Source: Auxenochlorella pyrenoidosa
Lineage: Eukaryota; Chlorophyta; Trebouxiophyceae; Chlorellales; Chlorellaceae
Assembly (NCBI GenBank): GCA_001430745.1
Contig: KQ482013.1
Location: forward strand, 310,065-328,244
DNA: 18,180 nt
Reading direction: 5' to 3'
The translations under genes and the position numbers were made by a program. The notes under the pieces were generated by a model, which was not told where the DNA came from, made no database searches, and was given only the letters and a program-made list of their open reading frames with translations. Positions 8,769-18,180 of this stretch are shown one piece after another (position 1 is the stretch's first letter; every line of letters starts with the position of its first letter).

Positions 8769-11700
8769 ATGACTCCCAGGAGCGCGTTCCTAGCGGCCCT
8801 CCTGCTCGCAGGCGTGCTAGGTGAGTGGGCACAGTGCGGGGTCGGAAGGCAGCCGACCCTCGCTGCCACAGGGAGCTGGTGCCAGCTGGCAGCGGCTGCC
8901 TGAGCGGGTCACCCCACTGACAGGCGCCAGGCGCAGCTCGACGCCTTGCTCCCAGTATGGATGGCATACAAGCATTTGATGGGCGATATTCATGCTGCTG
9001 CAATGCACAAAACGCTCGGCGAGCTGATGTCTCACACCTCTCGGTACCGCTCTGCCTACCACAGGTGGCGCTCTGGCGGCGCCCGCCCCTGCGCTGCATG
9101 CAGGGCCCAAGAACATCCGCCTGGTGGGCCGAGACATCTGCAGCCAGGGTGAGTGATGGCCAGGCCATCTCTGCTGCCCTGCTGAAGTGACCGCCCTGCA
9201 TGGCCAGACCAGCAGCCTGGTATGTAGCAAATCATTGAGGACACTGAGCACCTGCGCCGTGCCCCTTCTTGGTTGTTTGCTTGTTTGAGCTTAAAGTCTG
9301 TCTTTCCGCAACGGAACTTGCGACACAGACACAGACCTTTTGGCTTTGACCCCCCGCCCTGCAGTCCTGCTTCAGGGAACTCCCTGTGGAGGGTGGGTGG
9401 ATCAGCAGCCGCGTTCGGTCTTGCATCCAGTGGGGGCTGACACTCACCTGGTTGCTTGCTGCCGGCCACAGCAAAGCTCGACGCACCGCACCTGCTGCTG
9501 CGCCCGCCTCGTGCCTGGCCTGAAGAATGGCAATCGCAGAGAATGCCCTTCTTGGCCCCACGCCTCCTGCCTGCAGCGCCGACAACACCCTGCAGCTGAG
9601 CTCCAGCAGCAGCCTGCCCTGCTCTGCCTGGCAGCTGGCCGCTGTCACGCCCAAGGGCCCCAACCAAAACCTGGTGGGCGTGCCCGTCACCATCAAGTCT
9701 ACCTGCCGCATGGGCTCCAAACCCACCTGCAATACCTTCCTGACTGGTCCAGCCCCCTGCAACGACGGCTATGCGAACATGGGCACCGGCGGGCAGTGGA
9801 TCATTGAGGCCGTGGGCACCGCCACCCCCCAGCGCTTCCGCCTGCGCTCGCTGGTGGGTGCGGGGCCACGGGGCGGGTGCGCGCAGGGCGCCTGGGATGA
9901 TCTTCAAGAGTGAAAAGTGAAATTTTTCGGGGTCGACATGTGCATGCTGAAGCGCTGTGAATGTCCTGAGGGGTTGATCAGAGTAACCCGGCGGTGCTGT
10001 GTGCCAGGTCGCAAACCACTCACAGCGGCAGCCAACCCTGAGGCCCTCGGCCGCCCCACCCTGTGCCCGCAGGCGCGAAGCAGCTGCCCGGCCCGCTACC
10101 TGGGTGCTGCCAAGGTGACCACTCGGCGCGAGTGCAGCAACCCTCCCAGGCTGGGGTTCCACGCCCCAGCTGGCGCCAGCTCCACTTACCTGGACCAGTG
10201 GATCATCGAGGATGCCCCCCTCAGCCCCTCCCCGCCCCCGCCCAAGCGCTCGTCGCCGCCGCCGCCGAAGAAGCGCTCGCCGCCTGCCCCTCCACCGCCC
10301 CCACCACAACCGGTGAGTCATCCCGGCCCTGCTGGGCACTGGGAGCGCACGCACTGCTCTCCGTCTGGGTTCAGGGCAGCAGCAGGTCGGTGCTCGTCGC
10401 GGCATGCGTGCGGATCACTGCGGCTCCCATCCCTCTCCTAACCCAAGCAAGCTCTATGCCCTGCCTACACAGCCCGGCAGCAGGACTACCCGCCCAGCTG
10501 CCCTGCCCGTTTCGCAAAGCACCTGGTGTTGCTGTTGGTGTTCAAACTCTGACTGCATCGCAAGTTGCCACACAGACCCGCCTGCGCCCCCGCACCCCCT
10601 CTGCTCTCAGCGATGGGTCCCTGCCGGCGCCGGCTCTCAAGGCGCCACGCCCGAGTACGTAATCAGCATCGCCCCCGGCTACGACCCAGTCGACAAGGGG
10701 CCCCTCTTTGCTGCCTCCATCTACCCCTCCCAGACAGGCGCGGTGTATTACAGGTGCGGGGTGGCGGCCAGCTGGGTATTGGCGCATTAAACTTCCCTAG
10801 CGCTGCGAGCTGCTGGGCGTGGCACCCCAGCGGCTACGAGCATGCTGCAGTCGCCGTGAAAGCAGGGTTGCCCTCCTCCTGGCAGTTGGCTGGTTATTGG
10901 GTCCCCGGGACGCACACCGTGGCATCCAAGCCTTGGACGGCCATCCCAGCACACCCAGCGCCACCAAGCAGCCCCCCTCAGCCCCCGGGGGCGCCGCTCT
11001 GTCGTGCCCCACCCTCACGCCCGCCTTTTCTGCCCCCTCCGGCCTGCCCTCTCCCGCAGCACCGAAGAAACGGTAAGCGCACAACAGGGGGGCGGCAGAC
11101 GCCGCCGGCTGCTCGGCTCGGCTGCCGGCCGTCAGAGCCGACGCCTCGCCGGGGGCGGCGGCTGGACCAAGTACCTGGGGCAGGACTATGGCGCCACCAG
11201 CGGCTATGTCAGCATGCAGGTGGGGGTGCTGGGGGGGGCAGGCGGAAAGGCGGTGGCAAAACCGTGGCGGCGCGCCAAGGCTCGGCATGCATGGGCTGCC
11301 CTTCAGCCATCTCAGGAGCTCTGCATGTCCGGCCGGCAGCGCAGCATGCCCCGTGCACCCCTCATGGCGCCACGTGCGGGCAGCACTTTGGTGGGTGAGG
11401 GAGCGCGCCCGGCCCGGCCAAGCTTGAGAGCTGCGCCAGCCCTGGTGTCGCCTAAGGCAGCGTCCCCACAAGCCTGGCGGTGTGAGCAGCAGCAGCAGCA
11501 GCAGCAGCGGCTGAAGCAGCAGAGCAGCGGCTAAACAGGGCGCTGACGCTCCGCAGCCCGGCCTCTAGCAGTACGGTGTCTGTGTCGCAAGTTCCATTGC
11601 GGTTAGACAGACTTCCCAAACAAGCAACCGCCCAGGATCAACCATCTGGCAACCATCTGAACACCCCTTCGGGCGCAGGTCGACCCTGCGGGCCTCCCTG

Positions 11701-14700
11701 CTGTGGCCTACAGCTCGCCCAGCGGCGTGGGAATCCTTAAGGTGGGCAGGTCTGGCATTTTTGTATATTTTCTTATTGCTTCTGCCCTTTCTTTAATCTT
11801 GGTAGGCGTTTCTTTTATGTTTGCGGGGGCAGAGGTCCCTCCAGCGCAGCCGCGGCTCCGCCGTGCTTGCCTGCCCGCCCCGACGCAGCACACGTGCCCA
11901 GGCGGGTGAAGGCCTGCCGTCCCAGGGCGGGGTCTGGCGTGGGCTCAGCCACACTTGCTGTGTGGCGCTGACCTAAGGCTCCCAAGGCCGCATCTGCAGC
12001 CACAGACTGGCCCTTCCGAGCACCGCCAGGCCGGTCATGCCACCCCGCCTGCCCTCCCCCAACCCAGGTGTCGAATGGAACCGACTGGATCTTTGGATGC
12101 TCGCCGGATGGCCAGGTGGGCGCGCAGCGCCTGCCTGCGGCGTCCGCATGGCGCGGGCAAAAGGGGGCCGCTGCTGCTGCTGCTGCGCACCTGCCCACAA
12201 GAGGAGATTGCCCTCCACCTGCCCCCCCTGCCCGCCTGCCTGCCTGCCTGCCTGCCTGCAGTTCGGCGGCAGCATCTTCTACCCAAGCCTGGCCATCACC
12301 CCTGCCGCCATGATGGGCACAGTCGGCATGCAACAAGCCGTGGCCTTCCAAGACGGCAAGTGCCCGTATACACGTGTGCACCTGTCGCGACCGCTGGTTG
12401 CGCCCATCACCGACGGTGCCCCTGGCCAGCAGCAACTGCTGTGCAGCATGTGGCGAAGCCTGCATGCCAGCTGGCTGGTTAAGACCCTTGCCCCGCTGGC
12501 ACTACCAGCAGCTGCGCCAGTGCTGCGTGGACCGCACTCGCCGCCGCCGCCATGGCATATGCAACCGTGCCTGCTCTGATGGCCCTGGCAGGACTTGCCC
12601 GCGCCGCTACAGCCTGGGCACCCTCAGTGCGGGCCGTGCACGCGTTCATTTCGCGCAGGGCAGGTGTGCCGCCCGCCCTGGCGGGCCGCGAGCGCAAGCT
12701 GCGCCCCGCCCTGCCGCAGGGTCCACCGCCGGGCCTAGCGGCATGCAGCTGGCGGTCAGGTACTGCGAGGGCGGCCAGTGGAAGACGTTCCCAGGCACGC
12801 CCTACAACAGGACCATCCGTGACGGCGTCTTCCTCGGCATTGTGCCCTGGTGAGCCGCCTGCTTGGGGTACCAGGGCGGATGGGGCCTATGCCGACAGCT
12901 GTGCCGCATGTCCCGCAGTAGACAGCATCCTGTGTCGGGCCTGCCGCTGCTCTGCAGGGCGGGGACCAACAGCAGCGACTCCTGGACGGTGGTGGTGGCT
13001 TCCACGGATGCAGCGACGTTCGCGCCGGTGATGAGGTGAGGGCCTGGTTTAGGTTTTTATGGCTGCATGGTGGCCCCCACAGGGCTGGGCGGGGCCGGGG
13101 GCTGCGCCTCGACCTCAGGCCCTCACCACGTGCCTGCTGTCTCCCAGCCTCGGCTCCCAGCCTTGGCTCCTAGCCTTCGCTTCTGGCCTCGGCTGGGAGA
13201 CAGCAGGCACTCGGTGAGAGCCATGCCCCAACGCGGCAACGGCTGCATGGGCGGATCTGTGTTGCAAGTTTCGTTGCGGTTACACAGACTTTAAGCCCAA
13301 ACAAGCAAGTTTGTGGGCGAGGCCGTCGAGCACGCGCGGATCGCACGGCGGCGCTCGCGCACAAGTGCAAGTTCGCATGTGCTGGCTTGCTTGCTTGTTT
13401 GGGCTTGAAGTCTGTCACACACATGTGCTGGTGTCAGGCCTGCCATGCCGACCATCCCCTCGGACCTTGAGCTTCCCGTGCGTTGCCCCATGCAAAGTCC
13501 TGAGCCCCAGCCGGCCCGGCCGCCCCGCAATGCCCCCCTTGTTGCTCCCAGGTACTTCAACCGCACAACCTCTGATTGGAATTCAATCGCAACCATCCCC
13601 GCCAAAAGTTACACTAACAACCTGAAAGTCCGGTGAGGGTTGGCGCAGGCCTGCTGAGCCGGGGAAGGGGCAGGCTGCATCCGCCAGTCGTGGCAGCAGC
13701 TCCGCCCCCGGCCTGCTCTGCTGGCGGCGCGGCCATCCACCTCGTACAAGTCCCTGCTTCCCACTGCCTCCCGCCCCGCACTTCAACCAAATGGTCACAT
13801 TTCCCGGAATCCCGTTTCAAATCTAAACTCTCACTGACACAGGTACGACTACAAAGGGTTCGAACCGCTGGTGGCACTCAGCGACCAAGGCTTAGGCCTG
13901 GAGGGTGAGTGGGGCATGGGTGGGGGGGTTGGGGCGGGGTGAAGGGAGAGGGGAAGGAGAGGGGAAGGGGCGGCGCAGCGGCAGGGCCGCCAGATGGGAG
14001 TGTGTCCATCCGCCAAGCGTGCCTGCCCACTCTGCCTCCCTGTGACCCGCGCTGCCCCCCCAACCTCCACCACCCCACCCCACTGCCCACCCCACCCCCT
14101 ACACAATTGGCCTGCCCACCAGGCACCCTGTTCGCCCCCAGCACGCCCAAGCGCCGCCGGCTTCTGTCCGCCAGCGGCGCTGCCTCCAATCAGTCAACGA
14201 GCTTTGACTTCAGCTTCAGCTGGTCAAACCTGCCGCCTGGGCAGACAAGCTTCTCCTCCGACACCGCCTATGAGATTGACGTGAGCAGCGCCCCGGCTGG
14301 CCTTGGGCTAATCAGAGGCTGCAGCACAGGAGGCAGGGGCAGCCGGACTTCATCACGCGTAACCTTGAGGTCAAAGGCCTGCACAGCAGCGTGCCGACTT
14401 GGGTGTATGGGCCGCAGCACCGGCCAGCGCGGGCAGCCGGTACAGCGGGTATTTTTTATCAGTAGATATCACGGGATGCCGCAAATTTTAGAAAGAATTT
14501 TGACGTCAGCCATTTCAGTGTGCCCCTTGGCCTCCCTGCAGACGCTGCCGGTCCCTGGAGCTGGCGCGGTCATCGTGGCCTACAGTGAGGCTGGCTGGGG
14601 GTGTGGTTGGTCTGGCACGGCCCTTGCATGCAGCGCAGGCGGCAAGCGCGGCCGCGCCCTGGCTGCTCGCGCTTTGACTCCTGTGAGCAATGTGCGGTTG

Positions 14701-16070
14701 AGGGCATCGAGCCACCCGAATTCTGCCACCCTTGGCATGCCCAGCCCCCTGCTGGGGGGCCCTGCTGGGCGCACCAGCTGCACTGAGCGCGGTCGGTCGG
14801 GCTCCCGCGGTGCTGCTGCGAGCGTGCAGCCGTGCGGCGCTGCAAGTGTCTGACATGGCAAATCGCCGTCCCCCCCCCCCCCACACACACACACACACGT
14901 GTGTGTGTGGTGGGTGGTACGACCACACACACACCACCACACACACCACACCGGCCCCCCACCCCACCCACCCCCCCACACACCGCCCTGCCCATCCCCA
15001 CCCCCAACCCACACCCCACCCCCACCGCCCAGGCGACATGAGCTTTAACATGGGAGGCAAAGCGAGGGCCAAGATACTCATCAACGGCACCCTTGTGGAC
15101 CTCGGCCAGCCGGGTGAGCTCCCCTGAGGATACAGCTAGGTTGGAGGGCTGGAATGTGGGGCTGCATAAGGTTTTCGCAGCATGACACGAGGCGCTGCAG
15201 GAAGCCAGCTCCTGCGGCGGTGCGCATGGTCTGGAGGGCGGCAACTCAGCTGCCGCAGAATTTGCTCCCTGGCCCAGACCCTCTGTGCGCTGGCATGCCC
15301 ACTCGGGCCCGCATTGTTCGTCGCGTTCAACATGCTCCCTTCTGTCCTGCTCCGCTGCCTCCTGCACACAAAGCACGCTCCCTGTCCATCCCTGCTGCAC
15401 TTGCCTGCGCCGGCTGCGCCCAGGCCTCTGCTGCTCGGAAGGCTGCTCGCACCGCCAGGACCCTCTCCCGCCAGGCGCACCGCGCGCCGCAGGCAATGGC
15501 TCAGACTTGACAGCAGACCCACGCGTGGCCCCACTGCCTGCCCCCCGCTGCAGGCTTCAGCGCAGGCAGGGTGTACGGGACGGCGATTTCGGCCAGCCCC
15601 GGGCTGGGCTCGTCGTCAGACTGGTTGTACTGTGCCTTCCGGGACGGCGGCCTGGACCCCAATGCGATGTCAATCCACAAGCTCAACCTAACAGACTGGC
15701 TGGCAGTGAGGCTGGGTGCCAGGGGGAAAGCAAGGGGTGTAGGTGTTGCGTGCTCGTGTGTGTGTGGTGGTGGTGATGTGGGTGGGTTGGTGGGTAGGGG
15801 AGGTTGGGGGGATGGTGGGGGTTGCGGGATGGGAGGGGGGGGGGGGGGCGCCTGCTGTGCGCATGTCGCAGCCCTCCCCCAGCGGGCAGCCCCGGCGGGC
15901 TGCCACAGGGCCTGCTGCCGCCATTGCAGGTGTCGCGGTGGCCGGGGCAGGCTGGCGGCTGTGCCACTGGCTCTGCTGCTTTGCGCTGCTCCCCATACTG
16001 TCGGCTGCGTGAGCTTCGCGCCCTCGCGGCCCCCTTCTGCTTGCAGTGGTACAAGAAGACACACCCATAG
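8769..16070 (+). CDS. Secreted trefoil-like / Pro-rich linker / propeller-like protein, copy 3 (665 aa, 19 exons)
   Basis: Exons: 8769-8820, 9065-9148, 9365-9392, 9577-9853, 10073-10312, 10611-10753, 11060-11219, 11679-11741, 12068-12115, 12262-12355, 12720-12849, 12958-13035, 13552-13632, 13843-13904, 14123-14280, 14542-14584, 15033-15113, 15554-15705, 16047-16070. They sum to 1998 nt. Ten exons before the last are identical in length to copy 2, and all phases agree. A signal peptide ends GALA|APAP. The N-terminal Cys domain keeps the three repeats (SAWQL, GGQWIIEAV, DQWIIEDA). The linker is residues 196-227 with two SPPPPK(K)R units. The C-terminal half (228-665) has seven repeats centred on FAASI, VAYSS, VAFQD, VASTD, VALSD, VAYSD and CAFRD. 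Sequons include NGT, NRT, NSS, NQS and NLT. The N-terminal domain is much closer to copy 2 than some propeller repeats are. Intron 10 has a GC donor. Function is as inferred for copy 2, and divergence in the propeller may mean a different ligand. Confidence 0.85.
9277..9330 (-). repeat. Dispersed ~50-bp hairpin repeat, instance 1 (intron 2 of copy 3)
   Basis: Read on the minus strand: GTCTGT, then CGCAA, a short loop, TTGCG, ACAGAC, then a tail CTTTAAGCTCAAACAAGCAA. The two nested inverted arms and the tail recur at 11578-11627 and 13256-13309 on the plus strand. Confidence 0.75.
9365..9392 (+). other. 28-nt microexon (exon 3 of copy 3)
   Basis: Same length and phase as the copy 2 microexon. 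It lies between ccctgcag and gtgggt and encodes V-L-L-Q-G-T-P-C-G-G across its junctions. Confidence 0.8.
11485..11508 (+). repeat. (AGC)8 microsatellite, intron 7 of copy 3
   Basis: Eight uninterrupted AGC units are followed by imperfect AGC/GGC text. They are intronic (11220-11678). Confidence 0.9.
11578..11627 (+). repeat. Dispersed ~50-bp hairpin repeat, instance 2 (intron 7 of copy 3)
   Basis: GTCTGTGTCGCAAGTTCCAT, then TGCGGTTAGACAGACTT, then CCCAAACAAGCAA. The arms GTCTGT and ACAGAC are conserved. The tail lacks the TTAAG present in the other instances. Confidence 0.75.
12235..12258 (+). repeat. (CCTG)6 before the exon 10 acceptor of copy 3
   Basis: Six CCTG units run directly into the cag acceptor at 12259-12261. 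A looser CCTG/CCAG array sits before the matching acceptor of copy 2 (about 4475-4510), so this intron end is repeat-prone in both genes. Confidence 0.85.
12356..12719 (+). other. GC-AG intron (intron 10 of copy 3)
   Basis: The donor GACG|gcaagt is identical to copy 2 intron 10. The acceptor is ctgccgcag. Phase 1 is required to read D-G-S-T-A-G-P-S-G-M-Q-L-A-V-R-Y-C. Confidence 0.85.
13130..13210. repeat. Perfect 20-bp inverted repeat, 41-base loop (intron 12 of copy 3)
   Basis: GTGCCTGCTGTCTCCCAGCC (13130-13149) is the exact reverse complement of 13191-13210. The loop holds imperfect GGCTCCCAGCCTT-like tandem units. It should fold as a strong RNA hairpin or DNA cruciform. Confidence 0.85.
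13256..13309 (+). repeat. Dispersed ~50-bp hairpin repeat, instance 3 (intron 12 of copy 3)
   Basis: TCTGTGT, then GCAA..TTGC, then ACACAGA, followed by CTTTAAGCCCAAACAAGCAA. The outer arms here are TCTGTGT/ACACAGA and stay fully complementary, although they are longer on the TGTGT side than in the other instances. Confidence 0.75.
13386..13422 (-). repeat. Dispersed repeat, partial inverted instance 4 (intron 12 of copy 3)
   Basis: 13390-13414 matches the reverse complement of 13285-13309 at 24 of 25 bases. With instance 3 it forms an inverted pair about 80 bases apart. Only the tail and one hairpin arm are present. Confidence 0.75.
14882..14909. repeat. (CA)n(GT)n alternating tract in intron 16 of copy 3
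   Basis: CA repeats switch directly into GT repeats at 14898/14899. This gives a 28-base alternating purine-pyrimidine run that is self-complementary about its centre. It follows a C13-type run and is followed by more CA and CCCCA text. Confidence 0.85.
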
Positions 16071-16759
16071 GGTGTGCAGCTGGGCAGGGATGGCACTCAG
16101 AGCAAGGGCCTTTCAGCGCACTCTGCCAGAAGCCCGCCCATCCTCACATCTCTCACATCTTGAGTGAGAGCAGATGTTGGTCTGCTGCTGCAGTGTGACG
16201 AGTGCTGTTGTGCGCAGGCCTGCCACACCTGCGGGCCCCAGCTGCGCCTCTGTGTCGACTCAGACGCCGTGCCCTTCGTTCGCGCGCTCTCCCATGCGCC
16301 TGTGAAGCTGTCACTTGTTGTGTGTGCACCAGCACATTCTTTTAATCATCGCACTTGCATTGACGCCACAACCCAGGAGCTCTTCACACTTTATGCTCAC
16401 AGACCCTAGCCTGCGTTGCCCGCATCCGCGCTGTGCGCTAGCGATAGCTGTGCACACTGTAGAGCACACCAATGCAAGTCCACAACCCGGACCCAGCGGC
16501 CCCTGGCTGTTTCCGTGTGCTGCCGGCAGCACAAAGCCAGGGCCGCTTGCAGAAGGGCACGGGCTCCCTGGTGCCAGCTGGGCGGCCTCACAGGGTCATC
16601 AGGTCAGGTCATCAAACAAGGGTGGTGCGGCACTAGGGCGCAGCCCCAGCCACATGGCCGCAGGCACCAACACACACAGCCTCGTGAGAAGCCGTAGCTG
16701 CGCCGCCGTGCACTCGCGCGCCTGCGCCGCTACGCTACGCAGCACCCAGCGGCCGCCCC
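16071..16759. other. Convergent intergenic region between copy 3 and the COG6-like gene
   Basis: About 690 bases hold the 3' ends of two convergent genes. No gene is supported. The left part contains a stem-loop (16145-16175). No clear TGTAA signal was recognised on either strand. Confidence 0.6.
16145..16175 (+). other. Stem-loop in the 3' flank of copy 3
   Basis: CTCTCAC (16150-16156), a 7-base loop, then GTGAGAG (16164-16170). The outer ACATC and GATGT extend the stem past a small bulge. It starts about 75 bases after the stop codon. It may be a 3'UTR structural element; the function is unknown. Confidence 0.45.
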
Positions 16760-18114
16760 TCACACCACGCCCAGCAGGGTGCGGACGTGGGCGGGCGTGT
16801 GCCGCACTTCTGCCTCCACAGCTGCTGGGTCATACCCGCTCCCGGGCTCCAGCAGGGCCGCATGCACTGCAGGGCACCGGCGAACGACAGGCAGAGCGGG
16901 GCAGCGCTGGTGAAACGCGGGGAGAGGGCGCCACAAGGTGCATGCATGCAAGTCTCGCAGGCCTCAAACCAAACCGTGGGGTGGACGCTTCAGCTGCAAG
17001 CCAAGCGACAGCAGCCAGCGCGGCGCCCCCCCCTGCGCGCCTGCGGCGTAGGTGTCGGCAAGCGACTGCAGCACCCGCTGCACGGCCTGGGCCTTGAGAC
17101 GTGGCACCTGCATCAGGGAAGGGGCAGGGGTGGGGCAAGGTGCGGCGAGGGTAGGCGCGGGGTGGGGTGGGGGTTGGGCCACACAGGCTGGGAGGGCCTG
17201 GCTATGCCACCAGGCTGCTGCACACTTATAACACGGGCGCACAGCCCAGAACCCAACTAGGTCGGCTGCTCTGGCAGCGGGCCAGGCAAGGACGTCGCAG
17301 AGCAGGCAACCAGGGTAAGGGCCAGATGCATGGGCGCCTGGGGCCTTGCCTGCAGCTTGGGCAGCTCGGGCAGCATGGCGGGGTCTGACAAGCGGGCGAA
17401 GAAGGTGCGCATGGCGGCCGCCACGCGGGGCAGGTCCAGCTCGGGATCACTCGCTGGCGGCTGCCCCGACCCCTGCAGCAGGGCCGGGGGTGGGTTAATG
17501 GGTGTACAAGTAGTGGGGGGGGGGGGAGGGGTTGCAAGCAAGGCTAAGTGGGCGTGCTGCGAGCGCGCAGGAGTGTGGTGCGCTCTCTGGCCAGACGACT
17601 GTGGCCACCCCAAAACCCACCCCGGAGAGCCCCCCCGGCGCGCCGCCCCGCCCTGCCCCGCACCTGCGCCTGCTGCAGCCGCGCCGCCACCTCGCCCAGC
17701 CCGCCGCACTTGGCCAGGGTGCGCGCCACCTCGGCCTCCACCAGCGCCGCCACGTGGCCCTCCAGCGTGTCGCTGCGCGTGAGGCAAGGGGGGGGGGGCA
17801 TAGGGTTGGGCGATTGCAGGGCGGGGTGCAAAGGCCCTCCAGCGCGTCACGGTCACGCTGCTGCTCAGGGCCGCCGACCGTATCCTGACGGGGGGCCAGC
17901 TGGGGCAGGCACAGGATGAAGCCCCCATCCCCCACCCACCCAGCAAACAAACACACACACCCTCCTCCCACCCCCTCGCCCCGGCACTCACTGCAGCGCG
18001 CGCGCCTGCGCCAGCGCGCGCTCGTGGCCCGCCAGCGGCGCCGCCAGAAGGAACAGGCAGTTGACCAGGTAGACCTGTTGGTCTGTGGGGTCCAAGTGGG
18101 CGCCCTCGTCCACA
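16760..18114 (-). CDS. COG6: COG6-like subunit of the conserved oligomeric Golgi complex, last five exons (5' partial)
   Basis: Minus-strand exons in transcript order: 18114-17992, 17772-17664, 17472-17350, 17107-17041, 16866-16760, with the stop at 16762-16760. Together they encode about 175 residues of the C-terminus; the rest lies right of the window. Readable blocks are LDPTDQQVYLVNCLFLLAAP and GHERALAQARALH, then GHVAALVEAEVARTLAKCGG, PAMLPELPKLQ|VPRLKAQAV, LADTYAAVHAALLEPGSGY and RHTPAHVRTLLGVV-stop. The order and the ending (arginine-histidine-proline, then I/V-R-T-L-L-G) match COG6 C-termini as I know them. In other eukaryotes COG6 belongs to lobe B of the COG tether and acts in retrograde intra-Golgi transport and glycosylation-enzyme recycling. 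Two of the four complete introns have GC donors. It is convergent to copy 3. Confidence 0.85.
16867..17040 (-). other. GC-AG intron in the COG6-like gene
   Basis: On the minus strand the donor is GCCGCAG|gcgcgc and the acceptor ccctgcag. The join reads A-D-T-Y-A-A-V-H-A-A-L-L-E-P, as expected for the family. No in-phase GT donor is nearby. Confidence 0.75.
17108..17349 (-). other. GC-AG intron in the COG6-like gene
   Basis: On the minus strand the donor is CTGCAG|gcaagg and the acceptor gatgcag, phase 0. The join reads L-P-K-L-Q-V-P-R-L-K-A. A weak GT donor 39 bases further on would also keep frame but would insert 13 residues. Confidence 0.7.
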
Positions 18115-18120
18115 CTGCAG

Positions 18121-18142
18121 GTGTGTGTGTGTGTGTGTGTGC
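18121..18142. repeat. (GT)n tract at the right edge, intron of the COG6-like gene
   Basis: About ten GT units lie next to the ctgcag acceptor of the first visible COG6-like exon, with more TG text up to the window end. Confidence 0.85.
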
Positions 18143-18180
18143 GGGGAGGGTGGTTACGAGTGTGTGTGTATGTGTGTGGC

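Noticed and set aside
9056..10405. 449-codon open frame on the minus strand
   Set aside because: It lies antisense to exons 2-5 of copy 3 and its introns. It is long only because of GC-rich third positions and the Pro-rich linker, and it resembles nothing recognisable.

Overview
The window looks like nuclear DNA of a GC-rich, intron-dense green alga (Chlorophyta). A Chlorella-like trebouxiophyte is my best guess, but a volvocine is not excluded. The reasons are many short exons, tgcag acceptors, frequent GC-AG introns, hydroxyproline-type SPPPP linkers and homopolymer or dinucleotide tracts in introns. No bacterial operon, tRNA, rRNA or CRISPR array is visible.

Layout: (1) 43-63 is the last exon of a gene running in from the left. 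(2) 64-1403 is intergenic. (3) 1404-7604 (+) is a complete 19-exon gene of 673 codons, called copy 2. (4) 7605-8768 is intergenic. (5) 8769-16070 (+) is a second complete 19-exon gene of 665 codons, called copy 3. Its exon order and all intron phases match copy 2. (6) 16071-16759 is a convergent intergenic region. (7) 16760-18114 (-) holds the last five exons of a COG6-like Golgi tethering subunit that continues past the right edge. All exon models were built by hand from splice sites, phase continuity and paralogue-to-paralogue comparison.

Copies 2 and 3, and by its last exon copy 1, form a tandem family of secreted proteins. The order is signal peptide, a cysteine-rich domain of three internal repeats each ending in a W-containing strand (a beta-trefoil-like pattern), a Pro-rich linker of SPPPPKR units, then seven repeats with a (V/F/C)-A-(F/Y/T)-x-(D/N) core at about 50-55 residue spacing (a seven-bladed propeller-like pattern). 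Two repeats carry about 25-residue insertions with RRLL/RRRLL motifs. I infer an extracellular-matrix or cell-wall glycoprotein with two putative binding heads on a rod. Neither fold has been confirmed by search or modelling.

The most interesting points are this unusual domain combination as a tandem array, the high share of GC-AG introns (5 of 40 complete introns), a 28-nt microexon, basic loops conserved inside the propeller, near-identical DNA in part of exon 4 that suggests gene conversion, and a small hairpin-bearing dispersed repeat found several times in copy 3 introns.
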